Below, piece after piece: positions 57,101-64,000 of a stretch of 64,000 bases of DNA. The translations under genes were made by a program, and so were the position numbers. Source of the stretch: Nitrospirota bacterium (GTDB lineage: Bacteria; Nitrospirota; Nitrospiria; Nitrospirales; Nitrospiraceae); NCBI GenBank assembly GCA_026387665.1, contig JAPLLG010000004.1, forward strand, positions 36,612 through 100,611. Direction: 5' to 3'. A model generated the notes under the pieces. It was given only the letters and a program-made list of their open reading frames with translations. It made no database searches and was not told the DNA's origin. Positions within the stretch are counted from its first letter, which is position 1; each line of letters begins with the position of its first letter.

Positions 57101-57400
57101 GGCACGGCGGGCTATTTGCGGGACCATGGGGTGCCGGCGGAAACCGTGAATAAGGTCAAAGAAGGCCGTCCCCATGTCGTGGACCATATCAAGAACGGGC
57201 AAGTGGCCTTGGTCGTGAATACCGTGAGCACGGCGGCGTCCCATGCCGATTCCTTGTCGATCCGCCGGGAGGCCTTGAATAAAGGGCTGGCCTATTATAC
57301 GACTATCCGGGGCGCGCGAGCGGCGGTCATGGGGATTGAAGCGATTTTGAAGACAGAGCTCACGATTCGGTCGTTACAGGAATATCACCACCACTCATAG
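54143..57400 (+). CDS. carB: Carbamoyl-phosphate synthase large subunit
   Basis: A 1085-residue synthase, full length. Two homologous ATP-grasp halves are visible: [27 protein letters not shown] and [20 protein letters not shown] in the first, [28 protein letters not shown] and [20 protein letters not shown] in the second. An MGS-like allosteric domain closes it ([19 protein letters not shown]). GTG 54143 is the family start. It follows the M48 gene by 22 bases and precedes greA by 13. Confidence 0.97.
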   Translation: MPRRTDIKSILLIGSGPIVIGQACEFDYSGTQACKALKEEGYRVILINSNPATIMTDPELADRTYVEPITVEVVEKVIERERPDALLPTMGGQTALNATMALVKRGTLEKYGVKLIGASAEAIHKAEDREAFKHAMQRIGLRVPASGTAHNRDEAIKILEQTGFPSIIRPSFTMGGTGGNIAYNREEFEKLIDWALAMSPVSQVLIEESLIGWKEYELEVMRDLKDNVVIICPIENLDPMGVHTGDSITVAPAMTLSDKEYQRMRDAAVRIIREIGVDTGGSNVQFGLDPKNGDMVVIEMNPRVSRSSALASKATGFPIAKIAAKLAVGYTLDEITNDITGVTKASFEPTIDYVVVKIPRFAFQKFRGADPTLTTQMKSVGEVMAIGRTFKEALHKAIRSLELNMSGLSSREGLDRGIPEGFDRTQGLERVRQHLRTPIAERLWHVADGMRLGLSNDDLFALTMIDPWFLEQVRELIQFEAVLVGQAGKKPAVLEEPLLWQAKELGFSDDRIAQLIGATAASVRKQRTRPQGKRGVTYKRVDTCAAEFEAHTPYLYSTYGSECEARPTDRKKVIILGGGPNRIGQGIEFDYCCVHAVMALREEGIESIMVNCNPETVSTDYDTSDRLYFEPLTEEDVLNIVECEQPLGVVLQFGGQTPLKLALPLSKAGVKILGTSPEAIDRAEDREQFRDLLDKLGLRQAESGMARSVDEALKIALRISYPVMVRPSYVLGGRSMQIVYDEAGLLEYMTTAVKASPKHPVLIDRYLSDAIEVDADAISDGTNVVVAGIMEHIEEAGVHSGDSACSLPPYSLKQSVVEEIRRQMKALALELGVIGLMNAQFAVKEDTIYVLEVNPRGSRTVPFVSKAIGVPLAKLAMKVMVGKTLPELGLTDAPAPVHLSVKESVFPFNKFPGVDVLLGPEMKSTGEVMGIDQDFGWAFAKSQAGAGAPLPKGGTAFISVKESDRPAALEVVKQLHKLGFNIQATSGTAGYLRDHGVPAETVNKVKEGRPHVVDHIKNGQVALVVNTVSTAASHADSLSIRREALNKGLAYYTTIRGARAAVMGIEAILKTELTIRSLQEYHHHS

Positions 57401-57413
57401 AGGACGCTACACT

Positions 57414-57890
57414 ATGCCGACACCGATCACGCGAAAGGGGCACGAGGCACTTCAGGCAGAGCTTGATCGTCTTCGCAAAGTCGAACGCGCCAAAAACATC
57501 GAAGCCATTGCTGAAGCGCGGGCCCATGGCGACCTGAGCGAAAATGCAGAGTACGATGCCGCCAAGGAACGCCAGGGGTTCATCGAGTCGCGTATCATCG
57601 AACTTGGGTCGAAGCTGGCTGATGCCCGCATCATCGAAACGGCCGGGCGGGTTTCCGAGACCATCGTGTTCGGCGCCACGGTGGTCGTGATCGAACAGGA
57701 GTCGCAGTCGAAACGTCAATATACGCTGGTGGGCCAGGATGAAGCCGATATGAAAGTGAACCGCATCTCGATTCAGTCTCCGGTCGGCAAGGCGCTGATC
57801 GGCAAGCGCGTCGGCGAGTTCGTCGAAGTCAAGACACCGGTGAAGATCGTCGAATACGAAGTGGTGGAGATTCGCTTCGAGGAGCTGTAG
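57414..57890 (+). CDS. greA: Transcription elongation factor GreA
   Basis: A 158-residue RNA polymerase secondary-channel factor that rescues backtracked complexes. The N-terminal coiled coil carries the tip acidic residues in ARAHGDLSENAEYDAAKERQ. The C-terminal FKBP-like domain has GATVVVIEQESQSKRQYTLVG and ISIQSPVGKALIGKRVGE. Length is typical. The carB-greA order is common in bacteria. Its stop overlaps the next GTG start. Confidence 0.96.
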   Translation: MPTPITRKGHEALQAELDRLRKVERAKNIEAIAEARAHGDLSENAEYDAAKERQGFIESRIIELGSKLADARIIETAGRVSETIVFGATVVVIEQESQSKRQYTLVGQDEADMKVNRISIQSPVGKALIGKRVGEFVEVKTPVKIVEYEVVEIRFEEL

Positions 57891-58690
57891 TGCCGCACCC
57901 TTCGGGGCTCATCACGCTGTTGACCGATTTCGGGGATCGGGACTCCTTCGTGGCGAGCATGAAGGGCGTGATCCTTACCATCAATCCCCACGCCACCTTC
58001 GTCGATCTCTCGCATCACGTGCCGCCCCATTCCGTTGAAGCCGCCGCCTATCTCCTGAATTCCTGTTATCGCTATTTCCCCAAGGGCACCGTGCATGTGG
58101 CCGTCGTCGATCCAGGTGTCGGCAGCGCACGGCGCGCCCTCATCGCCAAGAGCGAGCGCTACTTCTTTCTAGCCCCCGACAACGGACTGTTAACGTATAT
58201 CCTTGCCGGGAATCCCGATATGGAAGTGCGGGAGATCGAGAATGCAGACTATCGTCTGTCATCGGCTGGCCACACCTTCGACGGACGTGACCTTTTCGCC
58301 CCAGCTGCGGCCTGGCTGACCAAACAACAGTCGTTCGAATCATTCGGCCGGCTCGTCACAGACTGCAAGACCTTTACGATTGCGCCGCCAACCTGGGAAG
58401 GCAAGACCTTGGTGGGAGCAATCATCCATGTGGATCGGTTCGGCAATCTGATTTCCAACCTGACTCAGCAGGATCTCGAAGAAGCGCGAGCAGTCACGAA
58501 GCGCCGGCAATTGTCCATTCGGATCGGCAAGCAGGCCATCGAAGGACTGGTGGCCTGTTACAGTGAAGGGACGGAAGGGCAGCCGTCCGCGCTCATCAAC
58601 AGCGATGGGAAGTTGGAAATTTTCGTGAAGGAAGCGTCAGCCGCGGACCTCCTCAAGGAGGGGAGAGGGGCGCGAATCGACGTGTCGTGA
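57890..58690 (+). CDS. SAM hydroxide adenosyltransferase (SAM hydrolase) family
   Basis: A 266-residue member of the DUF62 / chlorinase-fluorinase superfamily. LLTDFGDRDSFVASMKGVI, VDLSHHVPPHSVEAAAYLL, FPKGTVHVAVVDPGVGS, FFLAPDNGLLTYIL, HTFDGRDLFAPAAAWL and HVDRFGNLISNL are its usual blocks. Most bacterial members hydrolyse SAM to adenosine and methionine; halogenases need a specific active-site loop not evident here. Start GTG 57890 overlaps the greA stop. It ends the plus-strand pyr run. Confidence 0.9.
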   Translation: MPHPSGLITLLTDFGDRDSFVASMKGVILTINPHATFVDLSHHVPPHSVEAAAYLLNSCYRYFPKGTVHVAVVDPGVGSARRALIAKSERYFFLAPDNGLLTYILAGNPDMEVREIENADYRLSSAGHTFDGRDLFAPAAAWLTKQQSFESFGRLVTDCKTFTIAPPTWEGKTLVGAIIHVDRFGNLISNLTQQDLEEARAVTKRRQLSIRIGKQAIEGLVACYSEGTEGQPSALINSDGKLEIFVKEASAADLLKEGRGARIDVS

Positions 58691-58765
58691 GCCGGTACGG
58701 CGAAGAAGTTGGCGATGTTGCGGGAGAGATTCTTTCCCTGAGGAGTTTGAACAAGCCTGAAAGGA

Positions 58766-58996
58766 TTACCGGTAGGCGAACACGTCCATCTGAATAGACT
58801 TGATGGGCTTCGCTTCCCCATGGACCATGCGCCGAACTCGCTCGGTTGCATCGCGGCTGAACATTGGTTCGCCGCAATGGAGGCAGACTGTTGCGGGAAT
58901 CTGTTCAACTTGTACGGGCTTGCCTTCGATATCGAAGACCTCGCTGACCAGTTCTTGACGGCTCTCGGTCTTTCCACACACATGACAGCGAAACAT
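58766..58996 (-). CDS. YgiT-type zinc finger protein, MqsA-like putative antitoxin
   Basis: A 76-residue protein with a Cys4 zinc finger (Cys4-Cys7 in CHVCG and Cys38-Cys41 in CLHCG), characteristic of the N-terminal metal domain of MqsA-type antitoxins. The C-terminal helix-turn-helix of full MqsA is not present; only ATERVRRMVHGEAKPIKSIQMDVFAYR follows. The partner gene lies 2 bases upstream. The pair resembles DUF4258/YgiT toxin-antitoxin modules common in environmental bacteria, but toxicity is only inferred. Confidence 0.8.
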   Translation of the reverse strand: MFRCHVCGKTESRQELVSEVFDIEGKPVQVEQIPATVCLHCGEPMFSRDATERVRRMVHGEAKPIKSIQMDVFAYR

Positions 58997-58998
58997 AA

Positions 58999-59307
58999 CT
59001 ACCTCCGTCTGGCGTAATCATACCACTCTGCGGGGTCCGGCTCATAGATCGTAATGATCTTTAGCAGGTCGGAGTCGATGTGGGATACCTGAAGGTGCAA
59101 TGGGCGACGGGTTGTTGTAAATCCGAGCAGCAGGCTGCTGGGAGCATATTTGTCATCGGGATAGTCCTCAATGATGTTGGCTTCTGCTCCGGCTTGTCGG
59201 ATCTCCGCATCGCTGATATTTCGCTCAATGGCGCGCTTGAAGGCATGGCGGCTGAACTCGAATTCTCCAGCGGCTAGTTGTCGGCGAATGTCGTCTAGTG
59301 TTTTCAT
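58999..59307 (-). CDS. DUF4258 protein, putative toxin
   Basis: A 102-residue small protein of the DUF4258 type: EFEFSRHAFKRAIERNISDAEI, then IIEDYPDDKYAPSSLLLGF, PLHLQVSHIDSDLLKIITIYEPDPAEWYDYARRR. This family is related to RelE-like small RNases and is usually encoded just upstream of a YgiT zinc-finger antitoxin, exactly as here (2-base gap). The upstream position of the toxin gene matches mqsRA and higBA modules. Confidence 0.8.
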   Translation of the reverse strand: MKTLDDIRRQLAAGEFEFSRHAFKRAIERNISDAEIRQAGAEANIIEDYPDDKYAPSSLLLGFTTTRRPLHLQVSHIDSDLLKIITIYEPDPAEWYDYARRR

Positions 59308-59415
59308 TGAAAGGAATAGCGCGACTATATCCGATGCTCTCGTTTAGCGCAACGAGGCATAAGCTCTGTAGCCTTTCGACAGTGTAAGCCCATCGAGCCA
59401 TACGGCGAAAGATGA

Positions 59416-59598
59416 TTGCGTGGGGCTGGGGCTCAGCCGCTCCCGCGCCTCCCGGAGCGACCCGTTCGGGCTCCGCCGAGTGGCAGCCTTCGGAAATTCC
59501 CTCGCAGGCTCGGTCAGCTTCCGTTTGCCTTCTCAGCGGAGCCTCGACGGGTCCCCGCTCCTCCAGCGACGTCCGCTCTGAGCCCAAGCCCCGCGCCA
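59416..59598. repeat. GC-rich long inverted-repeat element
   Basis: A roughly 183-bp block whose ends pair over about 20 bases: GGGGCTGGGGCTCAG at 59422-59436 with CTGAGCCCAAGCCCC at 59578-59592 (14 of 15). Pairing continues inside (GAGCG-ACCCGT-CGGGCTCCGC against the right half). It is much richer in GC than the flanks. The rest of the gene-free stretch 59308-59761 shows nothing recognisable. Confidence 0.65.
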
Positions 59599-59761
59599 AG
59601 AAAATCCTTGCTGTAGGATTGTAAGGTCTGAGGCTTATTCTTCGCTGGAGGTGGTGTTCGCGTCTGTTTTGCTCAACTAATCCCCCAACAGTTCTGGCAT
59701 ACTTGAATCCGCATTTTTACACAAGCAGGGTGGACCGCAAACCTTAGTAGGATTCACTCCA

Positions 59762-62700
59762 ATGTTTCCCATCCTTCGCAGATTTGATTGGAACGAGATT
59801 AAGTCCTGGGACGGCCTGGAGAAGGCGATCTCAGGGCTGCCGACACAACAGGACCGAGGCGAAGCGTTTGAGGAGTTTAGCGAGGCGCTTCTGGAACTGC
59901 ACAAAGACTACTACCAAGCCACGAAGATTTGGAGGTTTCGCAACGTACCTGATGAGATTTTAGAGCGCCTCGGGTGCTCAAACCGCCAAGATATGGGTAT
60001 CGATGGAATGATACTTCACTGCGACGACACGTTGACCGCTTACCAATCGAAGTTCCGCCTTGACCGGTCTGACATCCCATCTCAGCGCGAGCTGTCTACG
60101 TTCTATATGGTGAGCGACCGTGCAGACTTTCGCCTCATCATCGCTAATGTTGAAGACTTACCCAGAGTAGTACGTGAGCGGAAAGCGCACGGCCAATATC
60201 TCGTTGATTCGTTACTCAATCTCCCTGAGGAATTTTTCGCCTCCCTTCAGGAGTATGTCTTTCATGAGAAGCCCAAGGTAGGACCTCCGCTAGAGCCGCG
60301 TCCATTCCAGTTGCAGGCGATTGACGCAGTGATCGATGGTTTCAGAGAACACTCGCGCGGGCAGGCCATTCTCCCTTGCGGATCGGGAAAGACTCTCATC
60401 GGGAAATGGATTGCCGACAGACTTGGCGCCAAACAGATCCTCATCCTGGTCCCGAGTCTGGCGCTAATCAAGCAAACCCTGGAAGAGTGGTATAAGGTGC
60501 GCGGTCCAGGGTTTCGATATATCTGCATTTGTAGCGATCAATCAGTCGCGTTATTGCATAGCGAAGATGGCTGGGAAGCCGATCCCTCCGATCAGGACTT
60601 CAAGGTTTCCACTGATCCTAGAGAGTTAACCGCGTTCTTGCGGCAGTCATCACCACTTCCATACGTGGTTTTCTCAACGTACCAGAGTAGTGCCGTCTTA
60701 GTTGATGGCTTGCGGGAACTTGCTGTGCAGAAATGCCGCTTTGACCTCGTGATCTGCGACGAGGCGCATAAGGTTGCAGGGGCAGCGGGGAAACCTTTTG
60801 CTCAGGTTCTTGATGATGACAAAATCCCAGCAACGAAACGGCTTTTCATGACAGCGACGCCCAGAGTTATCGCGCCGCAGTATCGCAAAAAGACAGAAGA
60901 GGATGCCGTTCCTATTGTCTCGATGGACGAGCCAGACGTATTTGGTCCTGTGTTCTACCGCATGAGCTTCGCGGAGGCTATTCAGCAGGAAATCATCTCC
61001 GACTATCGCGTCGTCGTGATTGGAGTCTCGGAGCAAGAAGTAGCTGAACTAGCCCGCAGTGGACGGACCATTGAAACAGAGGATCAGGAGCGATGGGAAG
61101 CGCACGGACTCGCGCAACGTATCGCGCTAGCGAAGGCAATTGGGCTTTACGGGATCAAGAAAATTTTCAGCTTTCATAATCGCGTCGCCAGCGCGTCAGA
61201 ATTTGTCGATGCAAATCGGACGGATAGCCTTCCTGCCGTCCTCGACAAGATGAGTCCAAATCTTCACTACTCAGCGAAGCATATCAACGGGGAGATGTCT
61301 GCAGGGACACGCAATCGAATTTTGCGTGAATTCAAGATGAGTGCACGGGGGGTAATCTCTAATGCACGCTGTCTGGGAGAAGGGGTCAACGTGCCGGTGG
61401 TGGATGGCGTATTTTTCGCAGACTCCCGCAGTTCGGTTGTTGATATTGTGCAAGCAACTGGCCGAGCGCTCCGCGTGGTTCCAGGGAAGAGCAGGGCCTA
61501 TGTGATTATTCCCGTCCTTGTACAGGAAGAGGAAGATCCAGAAACCATTATTGAGGCAAGCCGTTTTCAACTTGTATGGCAAGTTCTAAGTGCAATGGCC
61601 AGTCAGGATGAACGCGTTGAAGGAGCGATCCGTGAAGCGCGAATTCGGCAAGGCGAGGGACGAGCCCCCCTGTTGGGGCAAACGCATGTCACCGATCGAC
61701 AGGATCTTCCGGATGCCAATACGTTTCTGATTGGATTTCCAAAGCACATTGCATTTTCCGAATATCAGAGTCTCTTCTCACTTGAAATGATGGAGCAATT
61801 GGGCACTCGATGGCACTTGAGATTCGGTGCATTGAAGAAATACATGGAAGAGCATGGACAAGAGCCCGATCAGGACACAGAATATGAAGGATTTAAAATC
61901 GGAAAGTGGCTTCTTGCCCAACGCGCTACATTCAAAAAAGGGAAGCTTTCAGAGGATCGAGAGGAACTCCTGGAACAGTTAGGCGTTCAATGGGGTGAAT
62001 ATCGCGATACGGAAAGAAATTGGGTGCGCCACATGGCAGCATGCAGCACTTATCTTGATGAAACCGGCAAGCTGCCTGTCTTAGGCGAAGAAAGTTCTGA
62101 TGGTCTAAAGATTGGTCTTTGGCTCACGCATCAACGTCGGTTATTCAAGAAAGGTCACTTAAGAGAAGATCGAAAGAATAATTTGGAGAGGCTTCTGGGG
62201 AAAGTCTTGGAACCTCAAAAGGCTCGGTGGGAGCGAAACCTTGCTGCGTACAAGGGCTACGTCGAGAAAACCGGCAAACAACCGGAACGTCGAACAGTTC
62301 ACGAAGGCGTTGCAATTGGGAACTGGCTCATAAATACAATTCGGCCTCAAAAAAACAAGCTTTCCACTGAACTAGTTGGAAAATTGGATGCACTTGGGTT
62401 TGTGTGGGAGGCCGGAAGGAAAAAGCAAGCAGCGAGAGGCTCGACTGATTCGTGGTTCAAATATTTTGAGTCTTGTCGGTTCTTGATGAGGACATTAGGA
62501 AGAAAAGTTGTAATAACAGACACGTTTCGTGGCGTAAACGTAGGACATTGGTTTCAGATGGAAAGCCAGATTTATGCAGCAGGGGCCTTTTCAGATTTTA
62601 AACGGCTACTATTCAAATCCTTAATACTCTTGGACGAAAACCACGGGCGCGTTTTAAATGAATGGTTTTGGAACTACTCACACTGCCTCGAATTCGTCCT

Positions 62701-62881
62701 GTCAAAATCATCCGCGCTGACCAATGAATACTCCTATCATGGACTTCCTCTTGGTGAATGGTTTGGCAAGCAGGTGAGCTTGATGGAGAGTGGGGCTCTT
62801 CTGGCTCGTCAGGAGGACGCTATGAAAGAGCTTTTGACCATTATCAGGGACAGGGAGTCTACGGATAGCCCATCCGTCTAA
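59762..62881 (+). CDS. Mrr-like nuclease - SF2 helicase - five HA-repeat fusion, putative defence protein
   Basis: A 1039-residue protein. Residues about 28-115 look like a PD-(D/E)xK restriction-nuclease fold: Glu34/Glu37 (GEAFEEF), Asp81 (MGIDGM) and the Mrr-type QxK at 95-97 (AYQSKFR). A superfamily 2 helicase follows with Walker A GSGKT (207-211), DEAH (333-336), TATP (364-367) and motif VI QATGRALR (564-571). The C-terminus holds five helicase-associated (HA) repeats, at about 680-745, 752-818, 820-884, 897-958 and 961-1028, the last two diverged. It is more AT-rich than the housekeeping genes. No methylase is adjacent, so it is not a standard restriction system; a phage or plasmid defence role is inferred. 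Confidence 0.85.
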   Translation: MFPILRRFDWNEIKSWDGLEKAISGLPTQQDRGEAFEEFSEALLELHKDYYQATKIWRFRNVPDEILERLGCSNRQDMGIDGMILHCDDTLTAYQSKFRLDRSDIPSQRELSTFYMVSDRADFRLIIANVEDLPRVVRERKAHGQYLVDSLLNLPEEFFASLQEYVFHEKPKVGPPLEPRPFQLQAIDAVIDGFREHSRGQAILPCGSGKTLIGKWIADRLGAKQILILVPSLALIKQTLEEWYKVRGPGFRYICICSDQSVALLHSEDGWEADPSDQDFKVSTDPRELTAFLRQSSPLPYVVFSTYQSSAVLVDGLRELAVQKCRFDLVICDEAHKVAGAAGKPFAQVLDDDKIPATKRLFMTATPRVIAPQYRKKTEEDAVPIVSMDEPDVFGPVFYRMSFAEAIQQEIISDYRVVVIGVSEQEVAELARSGRTIETEDQERWEAHGLAQRIALAKAIGLYGIKKIFSFHNRVASASEFVDANRTDSLPAVLDKMSPNLHYSAKHINGEMSAGTRNRILREFKMSARGVISNARCLGEGVNVPVVDGVFFADSRSSVVDIVQATGRALRVVPGKSRAYVIIPVLVQEEEDPETIIEASRFQLVWQVLSAMASQDERVEGAIREARIRQGEGRAPLLGQTHVTDRQDLPDANTFLIGFPKHIAFSEYQSLFSLEMMEQLGTRWHLRFGALKKYMEEHGQEPDQDTEYEGFKIGKWLLAQRATFKKGKLSEDREELLEQLGVQWGEYRDTERNWVRHMAACSTYLDETGKLPVLGEESSDGLKIGLWLTHQRRLFKKGHLREDRKNNLERLLGKVLEPQKARWERNLAAYKGYVEKTGKQPERRTVHEGVAIGNWLINTIRPQKNKLSTELVGKLDALGFVWEAGRKKQAARGSTDSWFKYFESCRFLMRTLGRKVVITDTFRGVNVGHWFQMESQIYAAGAFSDFKRLLFKSLILLDENHGRVLNEWFWNYSHCLEFVLSKSSALTNEYSYHGLPLGEWFGKQVSLMESGALLARQEDAMKELLTIIRDRESTDSPSV

Positions 62882-63000
62882 GGTCAATACGCATGCCTGA
62901 CACCAAATCGTTCGATAGAAGTATCAACGGAACAGCCTCCGTTTCGATCCATCACTCGCCGCGCGCCGCGAAACGTGGGCTATTTATTGTCGAGCATCGC

Positions 63001-63900
63001 TTAGACGGAATGCGGAGTTTTCACACGCTTGCAATCAAGTTCTGTTAGATATTTTTTCGCGAGCTCGACGGATTTCGGAAACTTTCCACTTGGCTCCGCC
63101 TGTTCAAGGAATTTCGAGAAATCTTTTCTGGCGGATTCCAGGTCTTCCTTATAGAAGTAGTTGATCATTCCCAGGCAATACCATAGTTGCATCTTGTTCG
63201 GTTCGAGATTTAGAACGTCGACGACAAAGGTCTCAACTTGAAGGGCGGTGTTGTCAGAAACGAGACTCCGGAAGGCTCTTTGGTATGTCTTGTGTGCATC
63301 TTCAAGCCTTCCATCATAGGCATCTAGAAATGCTAAACCCCAAAGCCATGCGGCATCTCTACTGTTCTCGGCCTTCTTGATCTCTTTTTTCGCGCTTTCT
63401 ATATCGCGAGAAGACGAGAATAAATAGATCCCCTTCAGTAGATGGCCACTGTAGTTACTGGGGTCAATCTCTTGGACAACATCCAAGAACCGTCGCATGT
63501 CCTCCAAGTAATTTGGTGTTTTCTTTGTAAATCGTAGGTCTGCCGCATTGAGCCCATCCACAACCAGCACATTTGCAACTCTGGCGGTTAGTTGTTTGGG
63601 CCCTGGCCAATCAAGCCCTTTCTCTTCATTCCTTTTTAGCTCTGTCCATACACCATAGTGAAGGTCGAACGCAGAAACTGGATCACCTGAAAGTAGACTT
63701 GCAATTCCTAAGATAAATCGCGATGCCACGCCCACCAAATCTCTCGCAAGTTCGAATCCGCGAAGTTCTTCAGTCTCCCGGATTAATGCTTTTCTCGGAA
63801 ATGCAAGATCAATGTCTTTGCTAAACTGTTTGCTTACATCAAGTGCAATGGGGGCATGTTGAGCTAGCCCAGGTTTTGTGGACACCAGGTTAAGAGTCAC
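63001..63900 (-). CDS. TPR-repeat protein, probably truncated at its 5' end by an IS element
   Basis: A 299-codon open frame. The C-terminal half is helical with at least two TPR-like units (AAWLWGLAFLDAYDGRLEDAHKTYQRAF and MQLWYCLGMINYFYKEDLESARKDFSKFLEQA). The first residues (VTLNLVSTKPGLAQ) are encoded by the end of the IS element, so the real N-terminus, and perhaps a larger N-terminal domain, is missing. Codon use is AT-richer than in the chromosome core. It converges on the helicase fusion gene. No function can be named. Confidence 0.6.
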   Translation of the reverse strand: MTLNLVSTKPGLAQHAPIALDVSKQFSKDIDLAFPRKALIRETEELRGFELARDLVGVASRFILGIASLLSGDPVSAFDLHYGVWTELKRNEEKGLDWPGPKQLTARVANVLVVDGLNAADLRFTKKTPNYLEDMRRFLDVVQEIDPSNYSGHLLKGIYLFSSSRDIESAKKEIKKAENSRDAAWLWGLAFLDAYDGRLEDAHKTYQRAFRSLVSDNTALQVETFVVDVLNLEPNKMQLWYCLGMINYFYKEDLESARKDFSKFLEQAEPSGKFPKSVELAKKYLTELDCKRVKTPHSV

Positions 63901-64000
63901 TGACCCGTCGCTCGAACTCCAGCGGCGTCAAATAGCCCAGGCTCTGATGCAACCGCTGGCGATTATAGAACCCTTCAATGAACGCAAAGATCTCCCGACT
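63860..64000 (-). mobile_element. IS3-family element, 3' end (continues outside window)
   Basis: The terminal inverted repeat begins at 63860 (TGAGCTAGCCCAGGTTTTG, then GTGGACACC), resembling the right ends of IS3-group elements as I know them. The transposase reading frame follows. The other end, and any target duplication, lie beyond base 64000. Confidence 0.75.
63890..64000 (-). CDS. IS3-family transposase (OrfB), C-terminal 36 residues
   Basis: Reading the complement from 64000 gives SREIFAFIEGFYNRQRLHQ followed by SLGYLTPLEFERRVSDS and a stop at 63892-63890. The FYNRQRLHQSLGYLTPLEFE motif is the standard end of the integrase-core transposase of IS3-family elements. Upstream coding lies beyond the window. 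Confidence 0.9.
   Translation of the reverse strand, partial: SREIFAFIEGFYNRQRLHQSLGYLTPLEFERRVSDS

Noticed and set aside
59225..59599. A 124-codon minus-strand frame running from the GC-rich element towards the DUF4258 gene
   Set aside because: Its N-terminal half is the translated inverted-repeat element and the rest overlaps the DUF4258 gene in another frame; no ribosome site or domain is seen.

Overview
The window is a gene-dense, GC-rich bacterial chromosome segment. The gene content, the many short palindromic intergenic repeats and the conserved hypothetical genes look most like a Nitrospira-type member of the Nitrospirota. This is recognition rather than proof, because no nitrite oxidoreductase or rRNA gene lies inside the window. 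Most genes are vertically inherited housekeeping genes in short co-directional runs. No tRNA, rRNA or CRISPR array was seen.

Layout. 1-7166 (+): end of a phosphomannomutase/phosphoglucomutase, a DUF3108 exported protein, a gluconeogenic pair (fbp, class I aldolase) behind a clear sigma70-like promoter, an HtrA protease, the MEP-pathway pair ispD-ispF, and cysE. 7319-12307: truA, a cell-wall amidase, an NYN-domain protein, tatD and DAHP synthase. 12573-18619: a probable metal-homeostasis locus (His-rich exported protein, TonB-dependent receptor, secreted TonB-C-like protein, PAP2 phosphatase, CobW-type GTPase, CDF efflux pump). 18701-22636 (-): metG, holB, tmk. 22769-38720 (+): a long housekeeping run with glmU-glmS, gatC-panD-gatA-(DUF948, YtxH)-gatB, eno-ftsB-era, mgtE, recO and glgA. 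38790-46925: small lipoprotein, LuxR-type regulator, PilZ protein, UDP-glucuronate decarboxylase-like SDR, proA, two uncharacterised genes and two bactofilins. 47340-58690 (+): a pyrimidine operon, pyrR-pyrB-pyrC-(DUF4149)-carA-sppA-M48 protease-carB-greA-SAM hydrolase. It is preceded by a good promoter, a PyrR-box-like sequence and a strong intrinsic terminator, which together form an attenuator. 58766-64000: an accessory, more AT-rich segment with a toxin/antitoxin-like pair, a large nuclease-helicase-HA-repeat fusion, a TPR protein cut at its 5' end, and the end of an IS3-family element.

Repeats are the main non-coding theme. Six copies of a roughly 125-bp palindromic element (one shortened) all lie in the same orientation and show compensatory stem changes. 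A second, 189-bp family shares the same core design. At least three further inverted-repeat elements occur (29033-29126 with a relative at 35441-35535, 31295-31369, 59416-59598). One copy of the main element lies between carA and sppA and is open in frame into sppA. The best candidates for new biology are the helicase fusion with its neighbours, the repeat families, the metal locus with an anchorless TonB domain, and the uncharacterised gene pair at 43314-45830.
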